Shown here: positions 40,364-62,964 of the stretch, piece by piece | Numbering within the stretch: position 1 is the stretch's first letter | Layout: every line of letters begins with the position of its first letter | DNA from: Glossina fuscipes | Taxonomy: Eukaryota; Arthropoda; Insecta; Diptera; Glossinidae | Assembly (NCBI RefSeq): GCF_014805625.2 | Contig: NW_023998491.1 | Location: 2,072,726 to 2,136,725 of the forward strand | Direction of reading: 5' to 3' | Length of the DNA stretch: 64,000 bases | Position numbers and translations under genes: made by a program | Notes under the pieces: generated by a model | Told to the model about the DNA's origin: nothing | Seen by the model: the letters and a program-made list of their open reading frames with translations, nothing else | Databases searched by the model: none

Positions 40364-42120
40364 TATTTATTTATTTATTTTTATTCTACTGATACAAGAA
40401 ACTCTAAACTAAAACAAAGTAGTAGTCGAGTTCAATTGACACTTAAAGTAAATCTTAAATTAATTAATATTAAAACCCAGTATAAGTATAATAAAACCAA
40501 TAAGAAGTTAAAAAAAAAGGAAAAAAGCATTTACACAACAAGCATAGAGCCACAACCGGTACAGGAGCAAATGAACCCCCAAGCCATCGCAAATATGCAT
40601 AAGCTTAGCAACCGATAATAATAGATAACAACAATTAATTATCGACTCATAATGACTTTTTAAGATTAAGAGCTAGTTTAAGTGCGACATAGGTAAATTA
40701 CGCGTATTAAGCAATGTTACTTTAATGGACTTTAAAGAGTCCGATAATGAGAATAAGTGATAGACATCATTTAGGTCAGGCTAAGGACAACAGAAGCAAC
40801 CTATTTTCATAGGGGGAAAAGAGGCAATCGGCTCCCAACCCAAATTCCTATAAGCAAATATCAAGAATTGCTTTCGAACAGATTCAATTGAATCTACATA
40901 GCACCTATATAAAGAAGACCACACAACAAAGGCATGCTCGAGTTTAGGTCTAATCACATGTATAGCCTTTTCGTAATGTAAGGATGATCGAGTTCTTTGG
41001 ACCACCTCTTTATAAAACCAAGCGCGGACTTACCTTTGCTTAACGAGAGCTCAATATGCAAGTTAAAACGTGACCTATGGTCAAATAGAACGCCTAAATC
41101 TGTGAACGCATAGACGTCGTTTAACTTATGCGACTCAACGAAATACTGAGTAATGAATGACTTTCTTCTTGAGAAAGAAAGCTTCTTACATTTATTTAGA
41201 ATTAGTTTCAGAAGATTCAAAGAGCACCATGCAACCAAATTATTGAAGTCACTTTGAAGCTGATGTGATTGCGATTCTACGGAGAAGGAAGAAAACAGTT
41301 TCATGTCATCAGCATACATTAAGATCTGACTCGAATTAATCACCGATGGGAGATCATTAATGCATAAATTAAATGAAATGGGCCCTAAGTGTCTGCCTTG
41401 AGGTACGCCAGACGTCACGAGGAATTCGTCCGAGGTGATGAAGTTAAACAAAATCCTGAAGGATATATTGTGCAGATAATAGCTTATCCATTTCACTAAA
41501 TAGAATGGGAAGCTAGAGCCTTGGAGTTTAAAGATAAGTAAGTTATGTTTAACAAAAACAAACGCTTTGCTTAAATCAGGTATATTACATCTGTGCGAGA
41601 GCCACTAGAAAATACCTTGAAAACGTGACAAGTAAACTCTACCAAATTGGTGACCGTAGATCTTCCATTCCGAAAGCCATGCTGGTGTGGAGAAATATAC
41701 GAATTAATGGCAAAGAACAAATGCTGAGTCACTATTCGCTCAAACAGTTTAGGCAAGGCATTCAACTTGGCTATGCCTCTGTAATGTTCAACCAGTTGTC
41801 TACTTAATTTTTTGTGAATAGGAATAAGGTAACTACTCTTCCAACACAAAGGGGAAACACCTAAATTCAAAAATTGGTTACAAATCTTTACGGTAACACC
41901 ATATAACTCGACAGCGCAAGATTTAAGTACACAAGATGGAATTACATCAGGTCCAGGCGCGCAACTATATTTTAGAGAGCTCAAGCCTTTGAAAACGTTA
42001 TTTTCAGCAATAGCCAAATTAGGAATTGAAACCAAGTTAATTATAGGATATATCCGAATTAGCAGTCGAAAAGTTTCGTCGGAAGTACTCAGCAAACAGA
42101 TAAAAAATGTTAGAAAAAAG
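40364..42120 (-). mobile_element. Non-LTR retrotransposon, reverse-transcriptase half, broken
   Basis: Reverse transcriptase in order on the minus strand: APGPDVIPSCVLKSCAVEL (about 41960), WKSSYLIPIHKKL, HYRGIAKLNALPKLFERIV, HQHGFRNGRSTVTNLVEF; then, after a break near 41500-41570, GVPQGRHLGPISFNLCINDL and the catalytic YADD (41305-41316). The post-RT segment (VIRPKLEHAFVVWSSLY, then IESVRKQFL) lies at 41005-40781 in another frame. The 3' end is a TTTA-repeat tail (AAAT on the minus strand) at 40364-40384. At least two frame breaks make it inactive. Family: Jockey/CR1 group. Confidence 0.88.
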
Positions 42121-42206
42121 ACGAAAAAAAGATCTCACTAAACCCTAAAACCCCGGCTCAATCCTCACAATGGAAGTCTCATCGACCATCGTCGAGCATA
42201 TAAGTA

Positions 42207-42275
42207 CCATTTAGAATATAGTATATATTTAAACAATGTAAATTAATAATAAATAAATTTAAAAAAAAAGAAACA
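42207..42275 (+). repeat. Retroelement-like poly(A) tail block
   Basis: AGTACCATTTAG-type block ending in AATAAATAAATTTAAAAAAAAA. It matches 32715-32813 and looks like the 3' end of a plus-strand retroelement whose body is missing. Confidence 0.4.
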
Positions 42276-42480
42276 ATTTTACTCTGTTTCATTTATATTA
42301 TAATAGACACAATCATGGACACAGTAGATAAGAACTATAAGAAGAGTCTTTTGGTTGTTTATGCAAGGTTTATAATTGTTTTTTCTTATTTTTTCTTTTC
42401 AGGTTATTTTTACATAAATACAAATAAATTTATTAATGGAATCACAATAGAAGGCAGCATAAGTAGTATATAGCTGATGT

Positions 42481-43143
42481 ACGACTATCTGCATACATTA
42501 GAAGACTACCGACATAAATTGAGAAATCACCCTCAATTTGACTTTTTCGTAACCGTATCGCAAATAAAGGTATTCGTCAAGAATCGAAAAGCTCAGTGCA
42601 CTTGCGACCTATACGTAGTGCTTGTGAACAGCTAAAAGCCGAATTGCAAGACGTGAGCAGATATTTGGAGGAATGGATGAGTATAGAAAATTCCATCCAC
42701 TTAATGGATGAGCTGGTGGAGGCTTACCCTGGCACAGCTATCGGTTCATACAGGGTAAGCCGGGACTTACTGGAACTTTTCTTCGGCAAGATGGCACCCA
42801 CAAGCAGAAGAAGGACGAGGTCATTGATGGAAGAAGTCAAGCGGTAAAAAAGATTAATGAACCTACAGGTAGCAAAATGGGCAAGCGGCTTCCGCGACTA
42901 GTACCTCATTGACAAAATGGACTACAAAACTGTCCAGACCGAAAACGAGCTTACACCATTCGGCCTCGATAGGGCAGTCTTGATGGCATTAGAGATTCTT
43001 TTAGCTTCTTCAAGTTATATGATGGTCTCCTCGATCCCTTTATAGCAAAAAATGTAGGTCAAGAACAAGCTTTAGGCTTGCTGAGAGCATTACAATCTCT
43101 TAACATAAATTTGGATTTTCTAACTAACACAATAAACGTATGA
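42481..43143 (+). pseudogene. Coding-like debris upstream of micro-exon copy 2
   Basis: Three open stretches in shifting frames: 42478-42640 (YDYLHTLEDYRHKLRNHPQF), 42596-42847 (CEQLKAELQDVSRYLEEW, coiled-coil-like), and about 42990-43143 (FKLYDGLLDPFIAKN, then QALGLLRALQSLNINLDFL). The codon use is richer in G/C than the surroundings, suggesting a frameshifted protein gene of mobile or host origin. No domain recognised. Confidence 0.35.
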
Positions 43144-43384
43144 AAGCTTTAAATAAGATAAATTATAGAGAAAAATTAGCAAAAAAAAAAACATAAAAAT
43201 CCCAAAAAAAAAAATTATATAAAAGTTATATATATATATATATATATGTATATATAAATAAAGTGATTAAAACATTCTAAAGTGTATTTAAAAAAAAAAT
43301 TTAACAAAAAAAAATAGTACATTGACTTGTAAGTGAATTTTTCATGAATTGGATTTGAATTTCTCATTACTTCGCGCTATACCA

Positions 43385-44690
43385 GGTGATGTCTGTGAAG
43401 TTTGCATTGTTGTCGAGTCTGCTGAGCATTTAATCTTCAGATGTCACAGTCACAGCGGGTGGTTTTCGAGGATCTCCGCACAGGTCAGCTCAGAAATAAG
43501 GAAGAGACTTACCTGCGGCTGATCACGGGATACGGAATCACGCGCTATACTCGTGAGCAGCTCGGATGTCAGGATTGTTTAAATGACTTAAACCAGGAAG
43601 GAAAAGATAACTGTGAAGAAGTGAGCAAGTCAACGAGGCGTTCCACCATGCCTACGACTTCTATGACACAACATATGGAGGAACGGAAGATTGGTAAGCG
43701 CTTGCAGGCAACTGTGGTGGTACGGTTTGCCTTCTTCCGAGAAGCAGGTTCCTGCAGCAGCTGCAGTGTCCGCCGGATCGACTTACTTAGATACGTGCTG
43801 TTTACGCTGCTGACAGGAAAAAACTTCAGGGAGCCATTGGATATAAGTGCTTCGTCATTCTAAGATGATAACAATATTATATAAATATATTTCAAAAATT
43901 ACAAATTTATTACTTCTATTTTAGAATACAAAAGATCCGGCTGTCATTGCAAGCAGAAAGAAAATCGTGCGGGAAACGCAGCAGAGGCAAAGTAATTGCA
44001 ATATTATAAAAATATATTATTGTATACTTATATCTATAAGTTACTTATTAACTTACTTCTAGTTTAGTTTACCACCATACGAAGAAGGAGAAATCGTGTA
44101 TTATATAGAGTAAAGTGAAGGTAAATACATTATTATATATTTATATTTATATATTACTTATTTCATTTCTCATATTTTAGTTTAGATTAAAAAGGAACGA
44201 AGCGCTGCCGCCTACCGCTTCATGTACATGAAGATTCGCTGTATGCTGAAGGTAAGTTCGTGTTTATATTTACTTATTATTATGTATAAATTATTCATTT
44301 GCTTTTGTTTCATTTTAGATTAAAGAAAAGCATATGCCTGCACTATCGCTTCAGCGAAAAGCGATACAGCCATAGGCCAATGGTAAGTTTCTGGTCATCT
44401 TTATAGATAAAATTTAGTAATTATATTAAGTTACCTTTGCAGATATCGACACACCGGCACAGCAGCGATCCTTATATATTTATATTTTTTTTTTATGTGT
44501 TTATCTATTATGTGTATATGTTATGTATAAACGGGGCTTATATTCGTTTATTACTATTATTGTAAATATTATTATTAGTTTCAAATTAAGTTTATAATGG
44601 TGTAGGCTTGCAAGGGAGCCAGCCATCTAAAGCAATTGGCAACGTGCCTATCACGGTACCTCAAGAGTGGTGTGGAAAACCGTGCCAGGC
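43385..44690 (+). repeat. Micro-exon repeat unit, copy 2
   Basis: Begins with a zinc-knuckle-like reading (CEVCIVVESAEHLIFRC, 43393-43443) reminiscent of the C-terminus of LINE ORF2 proteins, overlapped by an ORF at 43441-43863. Then come exon-like blocks, each with an acceptor (TTTTAG or CTTTGCAG) and a donor: 43925-43991, 44068-44120, 44186-44251, 44319-44382, and one starting at 44443. Intervening introns are 76, 65, 67 and 60 nt. The unit ends in a block conserved with 35638-35736. Copy 1 conserves the last two splice sites. Identity unknown. Confidence 0.6.
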
Positions 44691-44755
44691 AGCCTGAACT
44701 ACTTTGTTTATCAAGGGTTTGTCGTTTGTTTTTGGCGAAAATGAAGATATCGATT

Positions 44756-45040
44756 TCAGGCAAAAAAAAAATAAAAATGAAAACGAATTTTAGCTTCATC
44801 CTTTGATTTGCACAAATCTTCACGTGTTACGAACGTAACTTTAGATGATTTCAATTCATGTCCGTGCTTATCGCTGCAGTTCACATTCCATACGTCTTTT
44901 AGTATAGCATTGCATTTATTCAGAATTTCTCGAAATCCCATAGCAAATTTACAAAGGCAATACCAAGGATTTTGACTTAACGACAAAAGACTAGCTTGCG
45001 GATTATCATCTAAGGCATCGTCTAAAGCATAAATATTTAT
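44756..45040 (-). CDS. LRR protein exon 3 (LRR end and C-terminal cap)
   Basis: Acceptor TACCTTACAG precedes 45040; the 67-bp intron is typical of flies. Encodes INIYALDD, the last repeat, the cysteine cap NPWYCLCKF, and a charged tail ending in a phenylalanine-rich stretch at 44756-44758. Confidence 0.6.
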   Translation of the reverse strand: MNIYALDDALDDNPQASLLSLSQNPWYCLCKFAMGFREILNKCNAILKDVWNVNCSDKHGHELKSSKVTFVTREDLCKSKDEAKIRFHFYFFFA

Positions 45041-45616
45041 CTGTAAGGTATAAGAGCAAAGCAAGAGGTAAGAATGCAGTCTGGATGCATTGTTTGTACT
45101 TGGCTACCTTTCTTAGTCGATTTCCTTTCAAGTTTAACAAACGGAAATGTTCAAACCAATAACTGCCTTCTAAAACAGCGATGCTTTCCATCATATTATT
45201 ATCTAAATGTATATCATCCACTCTATTAAACGTGTTGCTCGTGAGGACCAATGTTTGAGATTGCTCATCACCCCTTAAATTTTTAAAACTACACTTGATT
45301 CATGTTATTAGTAAAATAGAAAAAAAAAAAAGAAGAAAACTTTAATTTTCATTTGTTTATTTCTGAAATATGGAAAATAAAATCAAAATCATTCGATTTA
45401 TTTTCATTACAAATTTTCTTTTGTTTTATTATTGTTAAAAAAATGGAGCGGATTTACAATATATTGATTGGTGGCGTATAAAGCCGGAGTTGGCTGAGGA
45501 GGGAATTGGTACAATTGCGTTATATCTTGCATGTTGGCAAAGCTTTGTATTACGTTAAGAATGAAAAAACCGAGAAAAAAAAAGAAAACGCGTTGGAAAG
45601 TTAACCGAAAGTGCAT
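44756..45616 (-). CDS. Small secreted leucine-rich-repeat protein, three exons
   Basis: Exons 45411-45616, 45108-45288 and 44756-45040 join in frame to 223 residues. Residues 1-28 form a signal peptide (MHFRLTFQR, then VFFFFLGFFILNVI, cleavage near SFA). A short asparagine/proline-rich stretch follows, then about three leucine-rich repeats (TLVLTSNTFNRVDDIHLDNN, then HFRLLNLKGNRLRKINIYAL), and an LRR C-terminal cap with four cysteines (NPWYCLCKF, later NKC and NVNC). It lies 860 bp downstream of coronin on the same strand. The extracellular role is unknown. The C-terminal eight residues run through a poly-A tract next to a repeat, so the end may be eroded. Alternative intron-1 junction: 45454/45293, also in frame. 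Confidence 0.55.
45108..45288 (-). CDS. LRR protein exon 2
   Basis: Preceded by a polypyrimidine run, a branch-point-like ACTAATAAC and acceptor GTGTAG; ends at donor GTAGCC (45107). Encodes leucine-rich repeats from FKNLRGDEQSQ through GNRLRK. An in-frame TGA just upstream of the acceptor shows that the exon must start about here. Confidence 0.6.
45411..45616 (-). CDS. LRR protein exon 1 (signal peptide)
   Basis: ATG at 45616-45614. Codes for the signal peptide and a short polar stretch. The donor GTAATG at 45410 is weak; an alternative donor GTAAAT sits inside the exon. The frame runs to a stop just beyond the donor, so an unspliced reading would give a 69-residue secreted peptide. Confidence 0.45.
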
Positions 45617-46474
45617 AATAATTTATATTAATAATTATAAAAATGAAGAAATTAAACAAATATATTTATATTATAAATCAACAAATAAATATGTATACAT
45701 GTTTATATATAAAATCTGGTTGTTTCCCTTATTTTTTTTTTTTTTTGTTTTTTTTTTGTTCTTGCCACTAGTTGAGCTTTCTTCTTTTAAACACTAACTT
45801 TCACAAAAATGTGGTTAAACAATGAAAGGGAAAAATAAAAAAGTAAGAGGAAAGAGAAGGGGATAAAGCGGGAAAGACAAATATTAAAACGGAAAGAAGT
45901 TTATCAAATTTTAACAAATCTTAATGACACAACATTTTTTTTGGGAAACAAAAATGAAAAATTAGATTAAGAGTAAAAATAAATGAAAGATAAAATAAAT
46001 AAAAATGCTTTAAAAGGTAATTTGAAAACGTACATAATATCTAGAGGAGCAAGCAGGCTTAAAGATGAAGTATAACTTAGATATATCATGAAGAGTAAAC
46101 ATTATAAAGCCGGTGGATATAGAATTTTAAAAAAATACATATATTTATATATATATCTATAACTTTTTATAAAATACAAAATTCCTTTACGTAACAAAGA
46201 CAGCACGCTTAGACGTGTCTACACAATGGCTGGGTATGTTAAGAAAAGATCTTTAATGTTAATAATTTTTAATACAACTTTCTTCAGACAATGGGATCTA
46301 GATTGTATTAGACGTTATTTCTATTTGTATAAACATTTCTTTATAAGAGAGTATAAAACGAAAACAGTTTTGCACATCAATGTGTAGTTTTATGTATTTA
46401 TATGGTATCGTGATAACTAGATTGTGATATATATATATATATATTTTTTGTTTTCTTTAAATCAAAGCTGCGAT

Positions 46475-57196
<10,722 letters not shown>

Positions 57197-57259
57197 CTAC
57201 GATGGTTTTTAGTTAAAGTTTTTTTTTTTTTATTTATTTTTTTTATTTTATTTTATTGT

Positions 57260-57340
57260 AGTTGTTGTTGTTGTTGCTTTTTCTTGTTGTTATTACTGTT
57301 ACTGCTGCTGTTACTATTGTTGTTGTTGCTGTTGCTACTA
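57260..57340. repeat. GTT/CTG trinucleotide-rich tract in the coronin leader
   Basis: On the coronin strand this is a CAA/CAG-rich tract 70-150 nt upstream of the start codon, so probably within the 5'UTR. Confidence 0.75.
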
Positions 57341-57544
57341 TGTTTGTTTGTTAGATTATCGTTTTGCACTTTTAATATTTTTTGTTGCCTTTGCTTTTTT
57401 TTTTTTTTTTTTTAATTTACAAAACAATTATTTTATACAATGCTTCGGGCTCTTCCGTATTCTTCGCTTCCTTTTATGTTATATATACAATGGGATAATT
57501 GGTGACGTGCCTTCTTTATATGCATATGTGTATGTGCGTGTATA

Positions 57545-57628
57545 CATACATACATACATACGTATATACGCACGCATATATATATATATTTGTATATGTA
57601 TATATATATATATATGTATGTATATAAT
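57545..57628. repeat. Compound TACA/TATA microsatellite
   Basis: Runs of CATA, CGTA and TA units. Confidence 0.9.
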
Positions 57629-58199
57629 TATATTTCCCTTTTGGTTGTTTTTTGTTGTTGTTTTATTTTAATAAATATTTTCTAAAGCATTAAAAATTTC
57701 TTCTATAGGTTTAATTTAATTTTTAAACTTTTATTATTTAAAAAACATTTAAAAAACAATTCTCAAGGCGGCAAAATTTATTTATTGTAGTTTTCTCTTT
57801 ATTTTTAGAATAATTAATTTCCTTCGTTTTAGTGCAGTGTTGGTGAAATATTTTCAATAAATCTAAGATTGATCTGAAAAAAAATAAAAAGAAAAACAAT
57901 CAAATAATTGTACATAGATTTAAAACAATGGGTAACAAGCAAATGCATAGCATCTTTTATGCTACCGAAAAAAAAATTTAATTGAATAATATAGTATTTT
58001 TATAATAAGGAATTCTGATCTCATCCCTTTTGAATATCCTTCGATGTCTTTGTGACTCACTAAGCGTCTTTTTTAGCATGGACGGCATGCACAAGTAATT
58101 TCAATCGATTTTTAAATGTGAATAGAATGCACAATTATTTATTGTTTATTTAATAATTTTTTTTTTTTTTCGATGATCTCTATACGAGGTACGTCAAAC

Positions 58200-58600
58200 C
58201 TTAAGCCCTTACGGATTTAAAAAGCTATTTTGAATAACTTTTTATATGCTAAACCATATATGCTATATAAGGGTATGCAACGCCCAAAACTAGTCGAGAT
58301 TGACTTGACCTTTTATTATATCGATCGATTCAGAATCACTTTTTCCTCCGTTCGCCTGTTTTGTTTTTTTGTATTTAACTTCAAGGCCGCAGCATTTTGA
58401 GATATTTTGATAAAATTTGGTACACCTACGTGTTTTGGTCTAAGGACAAAGACTATTGAAAATGTTTCGGCTCGAGTAATTTTTTCGACCCCTTCCAATA
58501 TAAGGTCATATTTTATAAGGTAGCTATACGACGTACGGTAAGGTAATGCAGAGTATTTAACGGCTAGCCGTGATCCACTGCAGTGTTTCTGCTTGTTTTT
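58200..58600 (+). repeat. Degenerate dispersed repeat, family B, copy 3
   Basis: Best copy of the family: GATCGATTCAGAATCAC, then CAAGGCCGCAGCATTTTGAG, ATATTTTGATAAAATTTGGT, GTCTAAGGACAAAG, and CTATTGAAAATGTTTCGGC. Similar phrase order at 21470 and 35870. Confidence 0.55.
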
Positions 58601-59040
58601 CACTTCTTTGTATTTATAAAAGAAGCTACGACACTACTCTCCGATATGTACTGAAGTGTTATTGAAAGTCCACGAAAAGAAAATATAAATAAAAAGAGAT
58701 ATGCGTTAGAAAGTTTCTATTAATTCATAAGATATCCCCCCTCCCCCCACGCGGCAAGTGAAATAGTTTTTCCTTACGTTGAAACGAATTTATTTATTTA
58801 TTGATTTCTGGTCGCAACATACATTCGGTCGAATTAAGTGTTAAGTACTAAGATTAACAGCGTTTAAACTACGCAGAGACGATTATCAATACACACAACG
58901 CACAACGAAATTCAAAACAAAGAGTTTTTTACAATAAATTTAAAATGCTAAACGAACAGCAAAGCTAAAGTAAAGAATGTACTAATATTTCTAGGCTTAA
59001 GGTATTATCAAGCAAACACAACTTTAACTAACCTATACAT

Positions 59041-59135
59041 ATATGTCGGTATGTACAATGTATGGTTTAACGCATTGAGATTCGAGCCCACGACCATCGA
59101 CTTGGTAGCAGCAAGTCGTAGTCGAGTCGTACTAC
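59041..59135 (-). mobile_element. SINE-family copy 5 (tRNA-derived)
   Basis: Contains, on the minus strand, box B GGGCTCGAATCTC (59077-59089) preceded by the family's GACTTGCTGCTACCAAGTCG phrase. Same orientation and order as copy 4. Confidence 0.6.
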
Positions 59136-62100
59136 TTTTTTCAAATTTTTAATCGAAAGCAATAATTTTGACTAGATGAAGCTAATGTTTTTGCTATCAC
59201 CGAATGTCATTGCTAATGCGAATTACTCTGCCGCGTGCAATGATATCGTTAAATGGCAAGTGAGGATCACTTTTCTGAATTCTCTACCATCTACCATCAG
59301 AGAGTACGTCATAACCTATCGCGCTATGACTAGTTTTTCTAACAAAACAATTTGCCGATGGTTTACTTTATAAGTGCGTCATTTCCTGAATGTCGCTCGA
59401 AAAGACATGGAAGAGTTTTCGCGGATGTTTTATTGAGAAATCAATTTCTACATTTTTGCAAACACTTATCACGCGATCATCACTTTATTTTTGTAATCAA
59501 AAAAAGTTATAATTATTTACCTCGGAGTCTACTTTGTCGGTGAAGGACACTTATTGGCTATGGCTGGTGGCTATTGGGACACAAAGTAATCATTCATTGC
59601 TCAATATTTTTGACATTTTGCTTAGCGAAATGCACTTAATTTTTGACTTGAATCGAGTCAATCACTTTACCCCTTATAATGCTTAAAGCGTGGATCCTAT
59701 CGAGAGAATTGAGTAAAATCTGCTCAGAGATCTAAACGCGTGTTGTGATCTTAAATAGTTTTAAAAGGTGAGCTCTGTTGCATTTCTGAAACACCCTTCG
59801 TTTAACTAATTAGGACGAATCCAGCGGTAGCGAATTTATGCGCGCACTCTTCTCCATGCTAAGTGCATATTGAATTGTCTGCTCGTCGCAGTATTGCCTA
59901 GGAATGCTTCAATGTCACAACGTAGTGACACCGGCACCGGTACTGTTGCTTCTTGTTGAAAGGAAAAATCGAATAACTCGCCAATAATATGTTCACTAAA
60001 TCAAGCGGAAAACTCTGAATGTATATAGATCAACCTAGGTTGAAGTACCTTGCCCTGGCCATGGTTGGTTCGGGAATTCGCTTTGAAAACACTGGAGGGC
60101 ACTGAGCTGTGCGAAATTTCAATATAGTGAGACTACATGAAGTAACGATGGCAACGAAGGTGAAAAAGTTCGAAGGGAATATGCTGCGGAAAATGGGTAA
60201 CTTTATGTTGAAAACGTGAAATTGTTTTTGTTAATATTTCAAACTATGATGATTTGGCAGTGCACACTGAGCAATGCTTTTAGAGTATTGCAACGATTTT
60301 AGGATAGCATAGGTTTAATTCACAACAATTCTTCCCGTCTTTTCCATTTACGGGCACTTCAATTCTCTTGACTCAATTGAATTTGCATTCCGCCAATATT
60401 CTGTTTATATGATCTTTGACAAGCAAGTCAGATCAGTACCCAGTTTTTTCGCTATGTTTCCCCCTTTTCCGCGGAACGTTCTGCTAATTGTTGTCCGTCT
60501 CATCGGCAAACACCCGCTGGACGTGCCAGGTAAGCTGTCATGAGTATGTGTTTGGTGTTGACATGCAAATTCCGATTGTTAAGTGTGGAAAAGGATTCTC
60601 GTAACAGTGCAATTAAACCGAAATAACAGAACCAAGGATTTATTATTCTTTCATAGCAATTTTTGTAATTCGAAGAGAAAAAGTTTTCAAATACATAAAT
60701 TTATCTGAAATATATGTTCCCTGCCTTGTCATTCATGTCGGAAGAACACGCAGATAAGGCATTTAATTATTGAGTTTGTGGCCCTGCGATACTAGGACAT
60801 TGGCCAAGCCTGATCTATCAAATTGAAAAATCATTCAATTCGCTCAAGTTATTAACAACATTTAATGCTTATGTTATGCTTCGATTAATTTTCATTCTCG
60901 TATTCTTAAAATAATAATTATTATTAATTTCATGCACTTGAGAACGCCATCTGATCTTCACTGCAATGGATAAGTGAACTCGGTTGCAATTTATTAGATG
61001 TCGTAAAAATGGGTTAAATGACTTTTGTTATACAACAACGAGAATGCATTCAAAGGGAGAATTAATATTCGAATTATATTTAATTTCAAAAATATCTACC
61101 AAAACGCTCTTCACTACTCTTCACTATTGACGGTGGACACGACACTCACAAAATTATCTAATTGGATGGCTATCTCCGAAAGCTATTAAGATTGCAAAAT
61201 ATTTGTTTATATTGTACGCTGGTTGGCAGATGAGAATCATTTTTACTGTGACATTGGAAGAATGAAGATGCTCTGGGTAAATAGTTGTAATATGTTTTGG
61301 ATCAACATCATCAATAAATTGTGTTTTGCGTGCAGATTCAATTTTGTTTTCAAGAAGCAGAGAAGAGGTTTTGTTTTAGGTAATCACAACTTCATGTTTT
61401 TAAGCAGTTAAGTTAATCATTTGAAGAATTCCTCGGACTCTGTGAGGCTTCTCTTCACTTCACACCACTTAATTTCGTGCACTTCCTCATGTTAACTCGT
61501 GCATTGAAGTCTTTTCTGGATGCTCAAGGTATAACGTAGACACGTTTTGCTCATAAAGTCAAACTTACAGACCACATGTTCTTCTTCGTTCATGCTTTCT
61601 TAAGATTCTCTCGTCCAATCTATGTAAAATTAATTGGTAATAAGCCTATGGCCTTATAGTTACTTAATCAGTGAATGGATGGAAATGAAAGGAAAATGAA
61701 TCGTGATGATTGTTGATAAAAGATAGTCAAACTAAGGGAAAACGAAGTGCAAAAAACTTTCACAGATCAGGCGGATGTCGTAGTCTCACAACTAATATGA
61801 TCGATGATTGGCTCTGCAATATTATGGGCAGCTTCCTGCCACCAAGGTCATCGTTGTATGCCGTTGTAAGTAACAGCATACGCGAAAAAATATGTATGAA
61901 GTTGTTCTAGCACGCTTGGCAGAAACGCCCGGACACATCAGAAAAAGTTTTGGAAGCACCTAACTAGCGCATGCTACTCTATCCGTTGCATTCACTCCTT
62001 CTTGCTTTTCGCGATTGCCATCTATTTCGATGTATCGAGGTTTTATAGCTTGATTTTATATTTCCGATCATGCCAAAATAAGGGCGAGGTTTTTTTTCGA

Positions 62101-62964
62101 TGTAAAATTCGTTTGTTGCCAGAAAAATGACAACAACTAATGGTCAGCAATAGTTGGTCAAAATTTTAAATGATAATTTTGGGACCAGTTTTTACAATTT
62201 TTGTATTCTTATCAAAGGCCACGATTTTCCAAATCATCATCAGCTATCATTTTCGGAGGTCTAACGACTACCTACTATATGATTTAATTTGAAATTTTCG
62301 TATGGGAGAGAGTTTTTCAAAAATCGATATAACTCTTTTTTTTTTGTTTTTGTTTTTGGACAAGAGACATAAATATTTTAGACTAAGAAAATTGAAAGGA
62401 AGGAACCCAATTATGTTAATGTGGAATACTGGTCGATAAGAACATTTAGTTTTATTTAAATGTAGATAATATATATGATTCATCATGAAATGTTTTATAT
62501 TTTACGTATTAAAGAGAAAATAAATATAAAATAATGAATATGAAGAAAACAAAGGCACGCAAGAAATGCATTGAAGAAAAAAGAAAAATTCTAATGATTA
62601 ATAATAAAAATGTTATGAGGAATGAATTATAAAAATATCACTAAATGAAGATCGTACGTTTGTTTTTGTCTGAAGGTCAAGGGAATTTTTTCTTTTTTTC
62701 ATCTCACGTATGTCGTATTGTACAGAAGTGTTCACAATTTTTATTTTCAGTTTAGTTTTTCGTACAAGAATTTTAAATAATTTATTGCTTTTGAAAATTG
62801 TTGAGTATAAATAGATCGTTTTTTTTTTTTAGTTTCTATACCCTTCACAGGAGATTAATATATATAATATAACATGACGTTCTCTGAGCGGTGCTAATAT
62901 AATGTTTAATAAAAATGTATTTTAGCGCAAGCCGAGCGACATTACATTTCAAGTTTATTCGTTT
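59136..62964. other. Non-genic stretch
   Basis: Only short, compositionally ordinary ORFs on either strand. No RNA gene or recognisable element seen. Confidence 0.5.

Noticed and set aside
45411..45616. Alternative last exon of coronin
   Set aside because: The frame starts with a signal peptide, which makes no sense as a C-terminus of a cytosolic protein.
57348..57671. 107-residue plus-strand ORF
   Set aside because: Poly-T and TA/CATA microsatellite translation, antisense to the coronin upstream region.
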